Assembly: GCF_035083965.1 (NCBI RefSeq)
Contig: NC_089740.1
Location: 7,437,552 to 7,501,551, forward strand
Direction of reading: 5' to 3'
DNA: 64,000 bases
Source: Branchiostoma lanceolatum
Taxonomy: Eukaryota; Chordata; Leptocardii; Amphioxiformes; Branchiostomatidae
The notes under the pieces were generated by a model, which saw only the letters and a program-made list of their open reading frames with translations, was not told where the DNA came from and made no database searches. The position numbers and the translations under genes were made by a program. Of the stretch, positions 33,501 to 45,700 are shown piece by piece. Position 1 is the stretch's first letter. Each line of letters begins with the position of its first letter.

Positions 33501-36486
33501 CCGGGTTACATAAATCCGCCACGTTGAAAAACAGTGTGTTTGAGAGATCTCTAGTACAGCACCCCCATGTATACAGGAGTGCATTATACTTGGTTAGATA
33601 TCTGTTTCGACGTATCTTTTCAGGGTTGCGAAATTATGTACCCTGGTGGAATTATGTTAGTAGATGGTAGTGTTTACAGTACAGTTGTTATGTAGTGAAT
33701 CGTGACATGTTGTACTCACCCATTGTAGATAACTATGTCAGGCCGCCAGATGGCGCTGCTTTGGATCCGTACAACGTCTAACCCATAATAGTCATCTGGG
33801 TCCCACGATAGATATTCGTCTGTCCAATACTATGGGACATACAAAACCCACTCATTACAACAAAAGTGGGACACTTCGTCTTCCACTCCTTCCAAATAAA
33901 AGAAACAAGAGTCTTAGGACCCAAAATCTCCATGAAACTTTTTTTTTTATTAAACCTGTTCCCCCCATTCTATATCGCTCAATGGTATGACCCCCGGCCA
34001 CATGTTTGGGGCTCAGGTTCCACAGTGACCCACTTTCGCTATCAATAGCTAGTAACAGCTGTTAGTAGTGCTACAATGGCCAAAACTGCAAATATAGATT
34101 TCCCCATTACTTAGGCAACTTAAGTCCAATTTACATAATTTGCACTTCATTGTATACAACCCTCTCTAAGCTACCTGCCAAGTAAATAACATGAAAATCT
34201 GTCGCTCCTTTCTTCAGTTATTCTCCTTTGAAGATTTTGACAAATACGCCATTGCAGTTCCAGTGACACATACCAGAGAGCCCAAAATCGACCTTGACCT
34301 TTCCTCCTCCCCACACCTACCCACATAACAAATATCATTACAATTCATCTACACGTTCTATAGTTATGCTGATTTTACGCATTCGGTGACACATACATAC
34401 ACACACAGTGACACAAACATACACACACGCGCACACACACGCAAACACACTAACTTTGCATGATTTGCACTTCAGTGTGTACATCTCTGTCCAACCTACC
34501 TGCGTACCAAATAACATGAAAATCTGTTGTTCCTCTCTTCAGTTATACCCCTTTAGAACATTTTTACAAATAGGCCATTGCAGTTAACGTTCCAGGGACA
34601 CAAACCAGGGAGCCCAAAATCGACCTTGACCATTCTCCTCCCAGCGCATACCCACATACCAAATATCATTACAATCCATCTACACGTTCTACAGTTATGC
34701 TGACTTTAAGCATCCGACGACACCCATGCAAACGATTTACCTCCTTACTTATGCAAATTCGGTCTCATTTGCATAGTTTGCACTTAAGTGTGTACAACTT
34801 GGTCTAACCTACCTGTGTACCAAAGAACATGACGATCTGTCGATCCACTCTTCAGTTCTTCTACATTGAAGATTTTAACAAATACGCCATTGCAGTTCCA
34901 GTCACACATGCCAGGGGGCCCAAAATTGACCTTGACCTTCCTCCTCCTAACACCCACCCACATACCAAAAATCATTACAATCCATGTACAGGTTCTACAG
35001 TTATGGTGACTTTAAGCGTCCGGTGACACATACATACACACAAACACCAAACGCAAGCAAAACAGTATCTCCATGAAAAAGCCTTTTTTTCATGGAGATA
35101 ATCAAACCCAAAAAGCGTAGATTGTATTCCGTAGTAGTTCTTAGAATAGCCATTTGTTCCACTTGTCATCAACATTGTTAACTGGCACTATCAGTACAGT
35201 ATACCCTTCTATGCATTTTTACATGTTGCAATTAGCCCTCGGGCAAGAACTTGCAAATAAAACATATATTATTATCATTACTGTTCAGCGTACATACTGC
35301 TCTTTTCACAAGGATTAATGAGATGGCATTATGGCAAGAAAAAGATAGGAGGGATATGAAATTACATTGCAATAATTATTCATAATACTTATAGTGACAG
35401 TCAGCCATTTTCAAAATTTATACAAGAAATGCTTAAAATTCAGTGATCTTTCAGCCATTAAGTAGCTTCGATGCTTACCTGCCTCATCCAGATATTAACC
35501 ATGATGTCTTGCTGTCGATCATTCTAGACATGGCAACAGAGAAAATTATCAAAATAATAAATATTATTTGCATTATGATTCTTTATGTGTCCAGCATGCC
35601 TTTTACATATAGTGCAACAACTATGTATATGTACTGGTGTATTTATCATTAACAAAATTGGGTGAAAGGAAATTGAAGGAAATCGAAGCACAATATACTT
35701 GAAATGTAATATCCACATAGGAAATAAAGCAACGAAAGACAGCACAATATGCTATATCAGTGATACTATCGTATTATGGATGTGCAATAGTTGAAAATGA
35801 ATGAAAGTTGAATGATAAAGTCACACAAATTCAAGTACTTTCAGAAGGAACAACTCACCACGTTGATAAGTTGAGCCAAGGCGATGTCTATTGCCACGGT
35901 AACGGGGGAAGAGCTGTTTTTCACCGGCCGGGCGTCGGTGTTGTACCCGCTCAGAAGGCGGTCGACCAGGTGATTTTCACTGAAGTTGCCGCCGCAAACT
36001 GTATTACATGACAATCGTTTTTTTTACACACGCCACCTCTAATTTTCACACATTTTTATTCTTTTTATCACGTCAAGATAGAAATCCGCTGCAATCCACA
36101 ATATAACATCTACTATGTTAAACATAATTCCGCCAGGGTACATAATTCCGAAATCCTGAACACACACGTCCAAACAGATCTCCAACCCAACGTCCCCCAG
36201 TATAATGCACTCCTGTTTATCTAAACCGTGCACTGTTTTTCAAAGTGGTGGATTTATGTAACCCGGCGGATTAACATTAATGAAGGTTCCATCCCCAAGC
36301 CCTTGACATGAGAATAGATTGGGGTACATGTAACGTACAGGAAATGTACAGTCACGTCTGCATTTATATACACGATATTTTAAAATGGTGCTGCATAAAC
36401 GCAAAAGTCATAAGCGGTACAAAGTACATACCTTTAATAATAGTGACCAGGCTCACCACAAACCAGCATAGACCTACTCCTCGCAT
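30577..36486 (-). CDS. Gene D: nAChR non-alpha-type subunit (complete, 477 aa)
   Basis: Coding exons on the - strand: 36486..36432, 35998..35859, 35523..35479, 33829..33720, 33060..32860, 32446..32360, 32241..32131, 31723..31587, 31124..30577. The total is 1434 nt in one frame; all introns are GT-AG. A signal peptide MRGVGLCWFVVSLVTIIK is followed by CGGNFSENHL. Loop D is NIWMRQ, exon 4 has WRPDIVIYNG, the Cys loop CKINVADFPYDTQTC is at about 151-165, and loop B is GSWSYDG. The agonist loop YGASDVPYPDV lacks the Cys pair but keeps both Tyr. The M1-M2 link reads PPESGEK (Glu where the paralogues have Asp). M2 ends LVNATLP, so 20' is Ala. The M3-M4 loop has EWLFCGC and M4 ends at TAG. Exon 6 is 87 nt against 90 in C and E. 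The protein is likely a non-agonist-binding subunit of a cation channel. Confidence 0.93.
32612..32715 (+). repeat. Interspersed repeat, CACCTAGCGGTG family, copy 2
   Basis: Contains AGTCACGTTTGGGACTACAG and GCGCCACCTAGCGGTGGGAA. It lies in a gene D intron, inverted relative to the copy at 6880..7015. Confidence 0.7.
33108..33205 (+). repeat. Interspersed repeat, CACCTAGCGGTG family, copy 3
   Basis: Contains AGTCACGTTTGGGACCGCAT and GCGCCATCTAGCGGTGAGAA, in the next gene D intron. Confidence 0.7.
33481..33667 (+). mobile_element. MITE in gene D intron 4, copy 1
   Basis: Begins near CATTAACATTAATCTGCCGG and ends near CCTGGTGGAATTATGTTAGT. A relative of about 185 bp in reverse orientation is at 36104..36287 in intron 1 of the same gene. 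It shares an internal GGAGTGCATTATACT segment. Confidence 0.75.
34090..35040. repeat. Three tandem units of about 300-350 bp in gene D intron 3
   Basis: Each unit contains a TACCTG...ACATGA(A/C)(A/G)ATCTGT stretch, AAATACGCCATTGCAGTTCC or a close variant, CCCAAAATCGACCTTGACC or a variant, and TACACGTTCTA or TACAGGTTCTA followed by AGTTATG. The first two units end in a CA-rich stretch. The third carries ATGCAAAT and ATTTGCAT (34751, 34767), linking it to the family at 16115..16740. Confidence 0.85.
35065..35100. repeat. Short perfect hairpin
   Basis: TATCTCCATGAAAAA faces TTTTTTTCATGGAGATA across a GCC loop, in gene D intron 3. No function is assigned. Confidence 0.75.
36104..36287 (-). mobile_element. 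MITE in gene D intron 1, copy 2 (inverted)
   Basis: Reverse-orientation relative of 33481..33667: it carries CATAATTCCGCCAGGGTACA at the left and AACCCGGCGGATTAACATTA at the right. Confidence 0.75.
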
Positions 36487-36742
36487 CTTCGTATCCTAGA
36501 AAAAGCACAGCCAAAGAATAAACTTCTAAAATCTCTGTCTATTGCAAAACTGTATGCTCTCCTTCGCGTGTCACGACTTACATGTCAATGAATGACTCAC
36601 CCCAAGTCAGACGACAAGATTTACACTATCATCCTATGTACACTTCACCTGTGAAGAAATTTAGCCTCCACCCCTGTTTTCAGCCGACAATGGTACTGAC
36701 CCGTATCGTATATTTGCTCACCCCTGACAACATGGCATTCAT

Positions 36743-36949
36743 TACCGTAAATGCAGAATTGTTCGCGGTAGTTTTATGTTCGCGTTTTTTCGCGGTGAAC
36801 TCTGTACCGCGAACTTCAAAGCACCGCGAAAAGCTGTTCCATTGTGTGACTGTAGCGCTACTAATGTTCCAGCCGCGAACTCAAAACCACTACGAACACT
36901 ACATTTTCTCAGAAATTAAAACCACGCGCACATTTCTGCATTTACAGTA
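36743..36949. mobile_element. MITE, TACTGTAAATG family, copy 2
   Basis: Left end TACCGTAAATGCAGAA and right end TTCTGCATTTACAGTA form near-perfect inverted ends around TTTTTTCGCGGTGAACTC and GCCGCGAACTCAAAACCAC. It lies 257 bp upstream of the gene D start, so it could sit in the promoter region. Confidence 0.85.
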
Positions 36950-39439
36950 TAACCTTTCTACTAGTACACACAATGTTATCGCGAAACGACAAAGAACATC
37001 TTGTGATTTATACTTGGTCTATAATGTTCTCACAATGTCTATGTCATGGATAGAGATATTTATAAAGCATGAATATTTATGAGCAGGATTTTACAAGACG
37101 AACCTGTTTTCAATCACTCAGTGGCGTTTGTATAACGCCTACGTCTCACCAGTCATTATGTATTGACAAATCTAGGGATCGTTCGGAAATATGGAACTTC
37201 ACGTGAAGCAGGTGGAAGGGAATAAAAAAATTATCACGTCCTCAACGTTGAATATTTATTGCTTTATCGAGTTACATCAATCGGTGTAACACTATTTAGA
37301 GTTGAAAATTCCTTAGTAAGAAAAAAAAGGCATAGAAATACTGGTGAATTCATGCCGGAAATAAACTTGGGTCCTAGTGTGAAAATCACCCCTAATCAGA
37401 CCATTTACAAACACTATGGCTCAACTACACCTAAATCTTATCACCTTTTTTGGTTGCCCATTGTATCATATCTGTTTAGGGACGATTCGTAATGCCAACG
37501 CCCTTTATCCCCGGGGTGTAAACGTACATAAGGCAGTATACATGTCATATATGCCATACACGGTCAATTTAACTTCTCTCCAAAATAGCTGGTAGCTTAT
37601 GTACACAATCACTTGGCACGGCAGCTGTTTTACTTCCTTCTGTACCTTTCTGGTCGATTATCAAAGAGATGCCTTTGTGTTTCATACCTCTCAAAAACTC
37701 GAAAACTACACACCAAAATTTTATGTAAGCCACATATAGAAGTGACTGATAATGACGGATGTTGAGAAGTGCACTTACCTTAGTATCTGCCAAGCAGGTG
37801 TGTTTTGTTTAAGACAGGCGGCTTTGGTAAACAGGTGTGAGCCTTTTCTGTCACGTCGGACGTACTTAAGGCCCCTCGAGACGTCTGGCAGGTCTCAGTT
37901 CCATGCGCGAGGGCTTTGTCTCGTTGCCAACGTGGTAAACCACTTTTGATTATTTGATATTTCTGTGCCACTGATTATCGACCCTTCATTCCGTGAATCA
38001 TTTTCTAAATATGAAATCATGATAACAATAAAGTACCCAATACTACTCATATATTACTGTAATTAAAGGATATTCAACATCAATATAGATTGATTGACCC
38101 AACCTTTGTGACGGTTATTTTGATAAGAACATTGAAGAATAAAAGGATTCGTCTCAGAAATGACCCAAATATTTCGGATACGTTTTTTTCTTGATTGTTG
38201 CTTGTTTGGAAAGCTGCAGATCAATTCTGCTCCGTAAGGTGGCGTGGCAGATTATCGTCTCCTTCGATGAATACATGAGGCAAAATAGCTTCTCACAAAC
38301 GTGTAGTTTTCAAAGTATACTTATTAATGGAAACTATTTGCTTGAACTTATACATAGTACATTTATGAAAAAAATATTTTATACAGCTGTTGAAACGAAC
38401 TGTTACCATACCACCCTCGTGGTACCTGTTTTCCCACGTATGATTGGCAAAACCTCTTAAAGAAAGTTACATGCATCTTAACTCCTGTTCAAGTTTTACA
38501 GATGATTGCTTGGCTGGATAAGTAGGTTACCAAGTACTTAGAAGCAAAAGTGTTTCTACGCCTTGTGTTCCTTACAGAGCTAGTCAATTATGATAAGCAA
38601 ACAATATCAATTTCCTGTACCCACAATTATGCATAATGTGATCTCTTAAATTATTCAATATCATCTTATTTCTGTTTGAACCCATTGTTGACTGAATTTG
38701 TTCCAAGGATCTAAGAACACGGTACGAGCGAGAAATTTAGTAGGCGTTTCTTCAAAGCAATATTTAATATTTATTTAGGTCGGCAGGCATGTATCAAGAC
38801 ATAACAATCGCATAACACTAACGTACGTAGTGTACGTCGATATGAAATACATATTTCAAACCGGTATACATACACAGTTAAGATGTACATTCTATGTACA
38901 TTAGTCAAAATGATCACAAAAATATGAATATCAACCATCAATGATCTGCATAAGTGTAGCAAGTTCTACTTCACCTAAGCAATGCCACTTGTTTGATCTA
39001 TTTCAAAAAGAATTCCTCCAAGTTGAAACATTATTTTTGTTGATAAAAGATGATATGTACACTGTAGACATGGCAATTTAAAAAGAGAATTGTTTTTACA
39101 TAAATTCGTAGTGTTGACTGGTCACAATGACGATGAAAGACATACCCTTTGTACAGCATGTATCTCGACAAATAGAACATATACATTTGACATGCAATGA
39201 AGCACACCTCAACAAATTCGTTACGCAAACAAAAAAGAGGTATCATTTAGATGGATGGAATTATGAATACAATTCTAATAACTCCCAATGGCTTAATCCT
39301 AGATAATAACACCTCATGGCAAAGTATTCTTACACAGAAAACTTGTTTCATGCTTATCAGCGTATTTACATCAACAGCTATGACATTGACAGTCAATAAC
39401 GTTCATGTATGTTGTAGTTCATGAGGCTGTTTCAATTGT

Positions 39440-39568
39440 CTAAATGCACAATGCATTATTTGACATTTGCCTAAATGCACAATGCATTATTTGGCATTTG
39501 CCTAAACGCACAATGCATTATTTCACAATTGCAAAGATGCACAATGCATCATTTGGCATTTGAAATGC
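39440..39568. repeat. 31-bp tandem repeat, four units
   Basis: Units start CTAAATGCACAATGCATTAT and continue TTGACATTTGC with drift in the last two. It lies 180 bp beyond the gene E stop, probably in its 3' UTR or flank. Confidence 0.9.
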
Positions 39569-39751
39569 AGCAACGCCGCCAAGCGACGTGGCTCACATCA
39601 GCAAATCGCTGAGAACCTTGGTACAGCAAAAACATCTCCAGATGTTGAAGGAGAATCACACCCCATATTTGGAAGGGGATCAGCTGCCAAGTTTTCACAT
39701 ATTTTTTGTTACACCACCTTGATCTTTAAGATTACATTATACGGATCTTCC

Positions 39752-42700
39752 TCACACATAAGTCATGGTGGCGTTGATGAGAACAGAGACCAAGAAGAAT
39801 GTAGCAAGCAGACATCTATCCAGCCGTGCTGCCACTTCTTTCCATTCGTTCACCACTGCTTCCTCGCGATCCTTCTTCTCTCTCTCCTCTCTGGCTTCCT
39901 GGATTTCACTGATGATGGTGTCCAACTTCTGCAGAAGGGCCGCGTCGCTGTTGGTTACCAGAGGCGGCATCGTTGCCCCCCTCTGCAGCCTCTCTTCGTA
40001 GTGAAAGGCGTTCCCGTTTTGGGACGCCGTTGGCATCGGAGACACTGTGTTGGATTTCGGTCTGTTTTGTTTCCTGAGGTTCACGTCGTGGCTTGAAGTC
40101 TCGCTAAGACGTCTGATTTTGGAGTTTGTGTGAGATTGGACCATCCTGCAGCAGCCGCAGAAGAGCCACTCCGCCCACTGGTCTCTCCGCTCCATACGGA
40201 GGAGACGTTTGAGCCAGGCGGGGGGAGGGTTAGGGTTGGGGTTGGTGAAGTGGAAGGACAGGATCCAGATACTCAACATGGAGGAGAGGGAGACAATCGC
40301 GATGATGGCTCCAAAGTATCGTCCTGCAAGTAGAATAGAGTGTCATAAGTTGTTGCTTCAAAACTGTTGTATTCACCTTACATAAGAGTGTGTTAGTTTA
40401 TAGGAATGTGCCATCTCGCTACATACTTATCTATTCAAATGAATATTACGATTGAACTGCTGTAAATGGATGTCAATAATTTACGAAATATAGTACTTAA
40501 CGTGTATCATGTAAAATCTCACAGAAGTTTAGTATAACATTTCAACAGTAGCACATATATGATTTTTGAACCAAACACTAACCTTTAAGAAAATAGCAAT
40601 GTAGAAAAAAGTTCATCGACTTAATGTAAAAGGCAAAATATTCGCGAGGAATTGTTTGCATTTCGGGGTAGGGAGAAAATTGTGTCTTCGCGGTGGTTTT
40701 AAGTTTGAAGTGGGAATTCTACGTGCGGGTTTTTAATGTAAAGCGTAATGCTACCAAAAAGAGTGTGGTGAAGATGTTAAACAGAAAACTTCTACAGTGG
40801 TGATCCACCCTTACCTATGAACGGGATGTATCTAGATGTTGTGGGCAGATTCTCTGCCACGATCTGCATGAAGACGACCAGAGCCAGCAGCATGGTGGTA
40901 CTCAGGGACAGCTTCTCACCGGAATCAGGGGGCATCGCGAAACTCAACAGGCTGGAAAAAAAGTACACAAGACTCAAAATTAACTGGAAAGTTCTTCTGC
41001 GATGGTAGAGGTCATTCCGGATCAAAGTTAAACTGTAATTTCAAACACAAATAAGACAATAAGTTGAAGGAAGATTTCTGGCAAGAGGAATAAAAGAAAA
41101 CATGAACATCAGGGCTTTACGGACATCCCTCGACAGAGACGGGGTCGCCGCAGACTTAAAGCAACTTGTAATATGATCCACTGCTCACCGGGCCACGTGC
41201 TCTATCTGCATGAAGTGACGTCACAGAAGCTGTAGATTACTCATTCCTTGACAAGATTGGAGTTGATAAGTCGAAAAGTTGGGTAAATCCAATTTTTGTG
41301 TGTTGGAAATTACCGTTAAACCTAGATTCAGAGGATTCAGAATTCATGCATTCTCACGTGTAAGAAATTATCAATCAGGTATGTAGCCATATAATGCTAC
41401 GGCATCAGGGACCTGCAATCATCCTTAGATATAGACGGAGGACGCCTTAGATTATCTCCTACATTTGATCATCATTATCCTTCTCATCATCAATTGTGCT
41501 TTGAATCTGCAAATAGATGTATACCTGATGATCAGGATAATGATGCAAGGTGCCACCACGTAGTACAGGTAGTACAGCGACTCTCTCTTCATGATAATGT
41601 AGAAGGTGACGTCAGGGTAAGGCTCTGGACAACAACTGTGAATAGAAATATTAGATTACTGAATGCTTGGCTTACAAACTGTGGTGTCCCCAAACGGTGT
41701 TTTATTTTTTTATTTTGTTTTGTCTCGTATCACTGATTAACAATTGTCAGTATTCTTACATTTGATAACAATGAAAAGAAAAAAATGCAAAGCAGTACCT
41801 GTAATAGGCCTCGCTTCTTATTGCTCGAAGCTCTGTGATGGTCCATTCTTCGTTGCGGATGAAATTGGACAAGTCGCCATTCGGAGACCTATGAAATAGT
41901 AAGGTAACATTATATTTTTGACCAAAAATGAAAAAGCAATGGATTATCTGTGCAAACCAAGCTTTTTCCGTATCTATAAAAGGAAGATGTTTGAATCAGC
42001 CAGCTCACATTTCCGCTTGCGTATAAGTGAGCGATGCATTGTGGTCTTGGTCAAAGTTCAAGACTCCGTCGCTTTATAAACAATTCTTGTAGTGTGTAAG
42101 TCGGCAAAATGGTCTAAAATGTCTAGAAAAGCGGGAATTTTTTACTTGCGAAGGGAACATTTGACCCTACACCACAATGCATCACTCGCACATGCACACA
42201 AGGAACTATGAGGCGTTGGTGATGCTTACTTGCGCGTAACGTTCAGTGAGAAGCCATCGTAGGCCCATGACGAGAACTTGAGCGGGCACGACTGTTGGTC
42301 GTACGGGAAGAACTCGACGTCGATGAGGCAGGAAGCCTTGAATGTGAACGGGTACAGGAACGTCACGTACCCGTCAGAGTTCACAATGGCCTTGACCTCA
42401 GGCTGCTGGGCGAATCCTTCGTCAAATACGCTGGGGGAGAGAACCAGATGATGTTGAGACAAATGTCATTCGAAAATATAACTCACTCACTCACTCACTC
42501 ACTCACTCACTCTCTCCCATAGCTATAAATATAACTTTAGTAGGCTCATTCCCATATTCTTGCCTTAAGCCTTATGGAAAATCATAGAAAAAAAAACGAA
42601 CAGCATTCAAGAACAATATAACATGTGACTAATCTACAAACTGACTCTAAATATCAACTTGTTAGGTTTGACTCCTTTATTTAGAACAGTGAAATACGAA

Positions 42701-45700
42701 CTATCCCATTTTTGTAATGTGTCAGTTATGTGATGTTGAGAGATTATGTGATGTAAAGAAGGGAGTAGTTTTCTTTTTGTTTGTTCACGTGAAAAATTAG
42801 CATGGAATTTGGCGGTTCCCTTGAAGAGCTCGCTTCTTTCTTATTTTAAGACTGCTTGCGAGTTGATCATACCCAATGTCGAGGTGCTTATAGATTTTAA
42901 ACAGCAAAACGCTAATTCCATTGAAATATCATAAATCTTACTTGTTGTATAAGATGATGTCTGGTAACCAAATGCTGGTACTAGTCAGCCGTATGGAGGT
43001 GATCCCTCCGTAGTCAGAGGCGTTCCATTTTAAATGTTCGTCGTACCAAAACTAAAAAGACAACAAAATGAAAGTCATCATTAACAGGAAATTATGCTTA
43101 GGTCACAATTGCGCCGGGGCCCGTAGGGGGTATAGTCCTGGCCGGGCCCCGAAGTCACAAATCAGTCAAACAAGTTAACTGTACAAACTGATAGATCTAG
43201 ATGCACTGAACAAAGTGGAAACAACAACTCAAATGTGCTTGGTTTGGTTTTATGACATTTACATAAGACCAGGGGTGTTAACAACCCATAACACGGCCAT
43301 CATTGGCTATTTGTCGGTGACGTTCGGTGACCTGCTAATATGATTGGGCCTCGCTAGAAAATTACTGCCCGACGTTTAGAGTACACGGGGGGGGGGGATG
43401 TACCTCCCGGTGTTTGCACGATTAGCTCACGGCGTCTATTTGTTACCGGGTCCCGTGTTGATTTCAAGCCCGAGATAAAATGATTAAAAAAAGCCCGGTA
43501 GCAACAGGGTGTCCCACGGGGCCACGTAGGGGTCACGCCCGAAAGTGAAAAAAAAACAGCCCGTCAACTATGTACTGTCTGAACAATGACGTTGCAAACT
43601 TTGTACTTGGAGACGTTTTGTGTTCTTAAGGAAATGCAATAGAGTGCCCACCCAAGAGACGTCAACGTAATTTATTTATGACGTCAGTAGCCTTTGTTAT
43701 ATTGCTAAGGACATGTTGTAAGGTTAAGGTGCATCTTAATCTGAATGAGCACTATAAATAGTATTGGTAGAAGTTGGCTTTGTACCAATAGATATCAGGT
43801 TGCATACTGACGTAATGCAGGGAGTGGCTCTTGTACAATACAATTGTGATAATGACATTGCGAAACAGGATCTGGATCTACAGCGGAAATGACGTAGTAC
43901 TTACGTGTCTCAACCATACGTTGATTGTGATGAGTTGTTCTCTGTCATTCTGTAAAATGCAGAGCATACGCTTCATTAATGTCAACGTTTTGCTGTTAGT
44001 TTTTATAACTGATGTATATGAACTTAAATTAATATTCAACCGAATTGTGGCGTCGCAGTGGCAGTGTGCTTGGCCCAGAACCCAAAGGTCCGAAGTTCAA
44101 ATTTGGAGTCCCCTGATTTGTCCCGTTGACGTTGTGCCCTTGGGAAAGGCACTTCGCGCGACTTCACTCAGGTAAAAATGAGTGCATCGCTTCGGTTAGA
44201 GACGTCCCTCGGATAGGACATTAAATGGGGCTTCCATGTTTGAGGAGAGTCACACCTCGAGCACGTAAAAGAACCCACCAGACTTATCGAAAAGAGTAGG
44301 GGTCCTTCCCGGTGTGAGTGGATCAAACCTTACAGTCTGGTCTTGAAAAGGTGATAGTCACCTGTAATGTCATTCCTTCCAATCCACAAATGTCTATCAT
44401 TAATCCCGAAAATCTGAAAACCTTTAAAAAAAACCGTATAACTATCTGTAATGAATCTACCACCTTCAAGGGTGCGGGAAGGAGCCGTATAATAGACGAC
44501 CCCTACCATTGACCCTAAGGTTTAGTTTACGCATTTACCCACAGTTACGGCTAAACAAACTAATTGTATTAGGAACTCTATTCATTGGGTGGCTTTTGTA
44601 CCACACCCAATGGACGCTGACCCCTCAGAATAAATAAGACAAAAATCTGAGACAACCTAAGTGGTGTTGATTCAATGATCAGATAACCAAGTATTACGGC
44701 AATGCAACCGCAACAATGGCCTTAGTGGTGCTGGGTTTGCATGCGGTAGGTTGCGGGTTTGATTCCCAAAGACATGCCAAAGAGAATGGTGCATGCTGCT
44801 TAGCTTTTAGACACATCAATCAATAACAAAAGTAGAATTTTTTACTGCAAATGATACAGTTTCGCAGACTGAAAATCTTAGTTAGGAACCATGTCATTTT
44901 TGTTATTTATTAACAGCTAAAGCAAATTTATGGCTTTAGTTTGTTGCAATAGTAGTAATTACTAGCAATACAAGAAAAGTACTAGGATTCTACATTGCGA
45001 TGATACCCAAATGATATCCAACGTTTATACGTTCTACATATTATATTAAATTGGAACTTTGTGCCTATAATTAATTGGTATGCTTAAAAGAGTAATTGTA
45101 ATGACTATCTTTAACTAGATTCCTAGTAATAGTATAAAACAAAATAAGATAGAAATATTGAACAAACATATCTAAAGTTAATTCTACATTTTTTTACACA
45201 GTAACTTTTCAGACTTTTAAACATACAATGCCATATGATTTATTGTTATCATTCGTGAAAGTATTTCATACAGTGATGTGTTTATATAATATTCGATGAT
45301 TAACATAATTAAAGAATTTGAAGATTTTTGTACGTTTTCTGTACGTTTTCACATATAAACGTGTCTGTACATGTTGTTGTCTGGGACTGGAACTCGCTCA
45401 GATGTGTTTTTACACCTATTTTGCCGTCCCTTCGGCATCTTGTATGGTCAAATGAATAACAGAAATAAGGAAATGAAAATAAAGACTGACCACGTCGATG
45501 ACTTGTGCCAGGGCCATGTCCAATGTGACCTGGACGGCAGTTGAGGCGTCCTCGACCGGTCGGGCTTCCCTGTTGTAGCCGGTCATCAGGTGTGTGATCA
45601 GGTCGGCTTCCAAGGACAGCCCACAACAACCTAGAAAAACGGACATTTTTACAATAGGTTAATGATATCACCATGTCAATTACATCAAGTCAAGCGTCCT

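Larger units (their letters stand above)
36487..39751. other. Intergenic between genes D and E (3.3 kb)
   Basis: No coding segment is supported. On the - strand the sequence just above the gene D start has TTTCTAG followed by 10 bp and the ATG, so a 5' UTR intron is possible. It contains the MITE at 36743..36949 and the 31-bp tandem repeat at 39440..39568. An AATAAA on the - strand at about 38770 is far from the gene E stop. Confidence 0.5.

Noticed and set aside
39560..40096. 178-codon + strand frame
   Set aside because: It is antisense to the gene E last exon; the - strand reading encodes M3, FCGC and M4.
44050..44125. tRNA gene
   Set aside because: A and B box likenesses are degenerate and followed by a SINE body; no cloverleaf could be drawn.
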